Source: Parvibaculum sp040216885 (GTDB lineage Bacteria > Pseudomonadota > Alphaproteobacteria > Parvibaculales > Parvibaculaceae). From it: a stretch of DNA of 64,000 nt. The stretch is taken from the NCBI GenBank assembly GCA_040216885.1, contig JAVJOG010000008.1, positions 372,001 through 436,000 on the forward strand. Direction: 5' to 3'. Shown here piece by piece: positions 61,833-64,000 of the stretch (within the stretch, counting starts at the first letter, position 1; every line of letters starts with the position of its first letter). The notes below the pieces were generated by a model. It did not search any database. It was not told where the DNA came from and saw nothing but the letters and a program-made list of their open reading frames with translations. The position numbers were made by a program, and so were the translations under genes.

Positions 61833-63218
61833 TCAGTCCGCCGTGCGGTTGATCGCGGCTTCCTGTGCCAGCCGCGTGTTGCGGCGCTCGATCAGCCCGC
61901 GCAGCCGCGCCTGACGCTCGGCGGTGAGCGGATAGGTCCAGGTCAGCCACAAGGCGGCGAGGAAGAAGATCGACGGGATCACCGCATAGGCGAAGGTGAG
62001 CCACCACATCTCATCCGCGCCGTTGACGACGCCGGGCGCCGGATTGAAGCCGAAGAAGGCCACGACATTGAGCGAGATGCCGGTGCCGAAGGCGGTGGCG
62101 AGCTTGGTGGTCATGCCCGATATGGCGAAGAAGGTGCCGGCACGTTTTCCCCTGGAGCGGGCGGTGTCGACATCGACGACGTCGGCCAGCATGGCCAGCG
62201 GCAGGAACTGCAGGCCGCCGAAGCAGAGCCCCTTGGCGACGAATATCACCGTGAAAATCTGCGTCTGGCCGGGCACGAGGAAGAAGGCGATGGTCGAAAG
62301 CGCGGCCGCCGCCGTCATGCAGACCGCAAAGGCCTTGTGCTTGCCCATCCGGCGGCCGAGCCAGAGCCAGCCCGGAATGGCGAGCAGGCCCGCGCCGAAA
62401 TAATAGAGGTAGAGCATGCCGACGCCGGTGACGCCGATATAGTCGCGCATGAAGAAGAGCGAGAGCGCGTTGCGGAAAGCCTCGCCGCCGGTGACGATCA
62501 GCACGATGGCGAGCACGCGCACCATCGGGCCGTTGCGGCCGACATGGCGCAAGCCCTCGATCAGCGGCACGCGGCGCGCGACCTTCACATGCGCCGGCTC
62601 CTGGACGCGCCAGCAAACGAGCAGCACCAGCAGCGGCGTCAGCAGCACGACCGACCAGCCTATCGCCTCCAGCACAGGCTTCGGCCGCGCCGGGCCTTCG
62701 ATGAACAATGGCAGCAATGCCGGGATCAGCGCCGCCAGCATCAACCCCACCAGCACGTAGAACTCACGCGAGGCGGTTATGCGCGAGCGTTCGTGATAGT
62801 CGGGCGACATTTCGGCGCCCCAGGCGAAATAGGGGATGTAGATCAGCGTCGAGCCGATGAACATGATGCCGAGCCAGGCCAGCAGATAGACGCTGCCGAC
62901 CGCGGTGAAACCGAAAAGATGCGGCATGAAGAGAAACAGCACGCCGGCGACGAGGATCGGCAGGCCGAGCAGCATGAAGGGCTTGCGGCGGCCGATGCGC
63001 GTATGCGTGTGGTCGGAGAGATAGCCGATCATCGGATCGGTGACGACGTCGGTGAGGCGCGCCAGCATGATCATCGTGCCGACGGCGGCCAGCGACACGC
63101 CAAGTTCCCCGGCGTAGAAAGGCGGCAGCCAGATCGCCACCGGATAGCCGAACATCGCGATCGGCAGACCGATGGACCCATGAACATAGATCGAGGATCG
63201 CGACAGCGGCGCGGTCAT
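61833..63218 (-). CDS. GPH/MFS-2 family transporter
   Basis: A 461-aa transporter with 12 spans. The ARLTDVVTDPMIGYLSDHTHTRIGRRKPFMLLG block is the glycoside-pentoside-hexuronide (MelB-like) signature. Further: PYFAWGAEMSPDYHERSRITASREF. Cation symport of a sugar or other solute is usual, but many alphaproteobacterial members have unknown substrates. Upstream of the deacylase (111 bp), same strand. Confidence 0.84.
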   Translation of the reverse strand: MTAPLSRSSIYVHGSIGLPIAMFGYPVAIWLPPFYAGELGVSLAAVGTMIMLARLTDVVTDPMIGYLSDHTHTRIGRRKPFMLLGLPILVAGVLFLFMPHLFGFTAVGSVYLLAWLGIMFIGSTLIYIPYFAWGAEMSPDYHERSRITASREFYVLVGLMLAALIPALLPLFIEGPARPKPVLEAIGWSVVLLTPLLVLLVCWRVQEPAHVKVARRVPLIEGLRHVGRNGPMVRVLAIVLIVTGGEAFRNALSLFFMRDYIGVTGVGMLYLYYFGAGLLAIPGWLWLGRRMGKHKAFAVCMTAAAALSTIAFFLVPGQTQIFTVIFVAKGLCFGGLQFLPLAMLADVVDVDTARSRGKRAGTFFAISGMTTKLATAFGTGISLNVVAFFGFNPAPGVVNGADEMWWLTFAYAVIPSIFFLAALWLTWTYPLTAERQARLRGLIERRNTRLAQEAAINRTAD

Positions 63219-63366
63219 GGCCCAATTTCCCCCTCAAGCGGCTTTCCCGTTTTCCGCGGGGACGCCGCCTTGTCGTTGTTTTTTGTTCCGATGGCCCGCG
63301 AGTATAGAGACGGCGAGCGCGCGCCCAAGCGAAATCGGCCGCCGGGGCGCGCCGCTGCCGAAAGGC

Positions 63367-63777
63367 CTATTTCAGCGCTTCGAGCATCGCTTGCGTTTCG
63401 CCGGCGAGCGCCTTCGCGGCGTCGTGATCCTCCGCGGCGATGCCGGATTGCGCCTTTTCGAGCGCCGCTTCGAGCGCGGCTTTCGTCTCTTCGTCGCTCG
63501 TGTCCGGGATCGCGCCGTTGCCGAGCGCCTTGCAGGGATTGACTTCCTTCGGCGCAAAACCCTCGCCGTCGGGGCCGACCAGGCAGTTGACGGTGTGGTG
63601 GAGGTGGGTGTGGACACCGTTGAGGTCGCCGGCGCCGGCGGCGAAGCCCGCATGTTGCGCGGCGGCGGCGATTTCCTTGTCCGGCTGCGGGTCGGCCGCC
63701 TCAGCGGGCGCGGCCGCCAGCAGCATCAACGCCGCGCCGGCGGCCGCGAAGATGGAAGCCTTGCGTGTATTGCGCAT
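63367..63777 (-). CDS. Small exported hypothetical protein
   Basis: A 136-aa protein with a signal peptide (RNTRKASIFAAAGAALMLLAAAPAEA, cleavage near residue 27). The mature part has two Cys in TVNCLVG and VNPCKAL and a His cluster HTHLHHTVN that could bind metal. An Ala/Glu-rich helix ends it. The start at 63777 follows GGAGGAA. Unknown family. Confidence 0.65.
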   Translation of the reverse strand: MRNTRKASIFAAAGAALMLLAAAPAEAADPQPDKEIAAAAQHAGFAAGAGDLNGVHTHLHHTVNCLVGPDGEGFAPKEVNPCKALGNGAIPDTSDEETKAALEAALEKAQSGIAAEDHDAAKALAGETQAMLEALK

Positions 63778-63851
63778 CGTTTCCTCCTGTTTGTCTGCGG
63801 AACCTTCAACAGAACATTTCACCGGCGCGCCGGGCAACCGGAAATCGCATT

Positions 63852-64000
63852 CAGAACCTGAACGTCATCTTGTTCATTTCGTCGCGTTCTTCCGCCGTCA
63901 TTTCCCATGCGCCGGCCTGAACGTTCTGCTCCACCTGTTCGGGCTTCGTCGCGCCGGCGATCACGCTGGCGACATGGGGTTGCGAGGCGAGCCAGCCGAT
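63852..64000 (-). CDS. Aldo/keto reductase, C-terminal part (cut by window end)
   Basis: The last 49 residues, IGWLASQPHVASVIAGATKPEQVEQNV and a terminal acidic helix, are a standard aldo/keto reductase C-terminus with the NADPH-binding IAGATKPEQV. The gene begins outside the window. Confidence 0.85.

Overview
This is a high-GC, densely packed chromosomal window from an alphaproteobacterium. The signs are: hisG of the long rhizobial form next to hisZ and hisS; a CIRCE element before groESL; a perfect CtrA box (TTAA-N7-TTAAC); a ZTP riboswitch before glyA; a ScfR/RamB-type XRE regulator beside the glyoxylate-shunt genes; and REP-type hairpins between genes. The lipid-centred gene set (two acyl-CoA dehydrogenases, enoyl-CoA hydratase, desaturase, Baeyer-Villiger-type and other flavin monooxygenases, phosphotransferase of the ACAD10 type) fits an aerobic, fatty-acid or hydrocarbon-using rhizobial-like bacterium such as Parvibaculum. 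That genus name is inference, not proven here. No tRNA, rRNA, CRISPR array or prophage was seen.

Layout. 1-1513: an accessory nucleotidyltransferase-fold gene behind two operator-like inverted repeats. 1518-8841: mostly minus-strand housekeeping genes (ubiD, enoyl-CoA hydratase, an ETF-beta lysine methyltransferase homologue overlapping ribF, HAD protein, rsmD, rluB), with one plus-strand gene. 8921-16542: tadA, acyl-CoA dehydrogenase, GST, a three-PAS histidine kinase with an upstream CtrA box, phosphotransferase, desaturase and its TetR regulator. 16646-24839: a small ORF, MFS exporter, ubiA with a Pho-box-like repeat over its promoter, NUDIX, rsmE, oxidoreductase, a repeat-rich gap with a MITE inserted in a REP hairpin loop, a DSD1-family enzyme, a frameshifted small Cys protein and a TetR gene. 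24805-33418: aat, membrane protein, groESL, an AT-richer islet with one DUF262-HNH protein, acyl-CoA dehydrogenase, ZTP-riboswitch-controlled glyA.

33415-44480: TetR gene divergent from a flavin monooxygenase broken by an amber codon, TauE/SafE permease, hisS-hisZ-hisG, a histidine-kinase-like protein whose receiver and ATPase domains are degenerate, and cydAB with a 39-aa DUF2474 subunit. 44484-49882: TonB-like protein, short-chain acyl-CoA-type regulator, malate synthase and isocitrate lyase. 49901-55789: membrane protein and MmyB-type regulator, flavin monooxygenase, rraA, speE-speD with a structured leader that holds an 8-codon upstream ORF, and a Fur-box-like site. 55790-64000: hypothetical protein, nitronate monooxygenase, histone-H1-like coiled-coil protein, alpha/beta hydrolase, TauD/TfdA dioxygenase, N-acyl-D-amino-acid deacylase, GPH transporter, small exported protein, and the C-terminus of an aldo/keto reductase.

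The most interesting items are the speD leader with its upstream ORF, the DUF262-HNH islet after groEL, the histidine pseudokinase, the amber-split monooxygenase, and the MITE-in-REP insertion.
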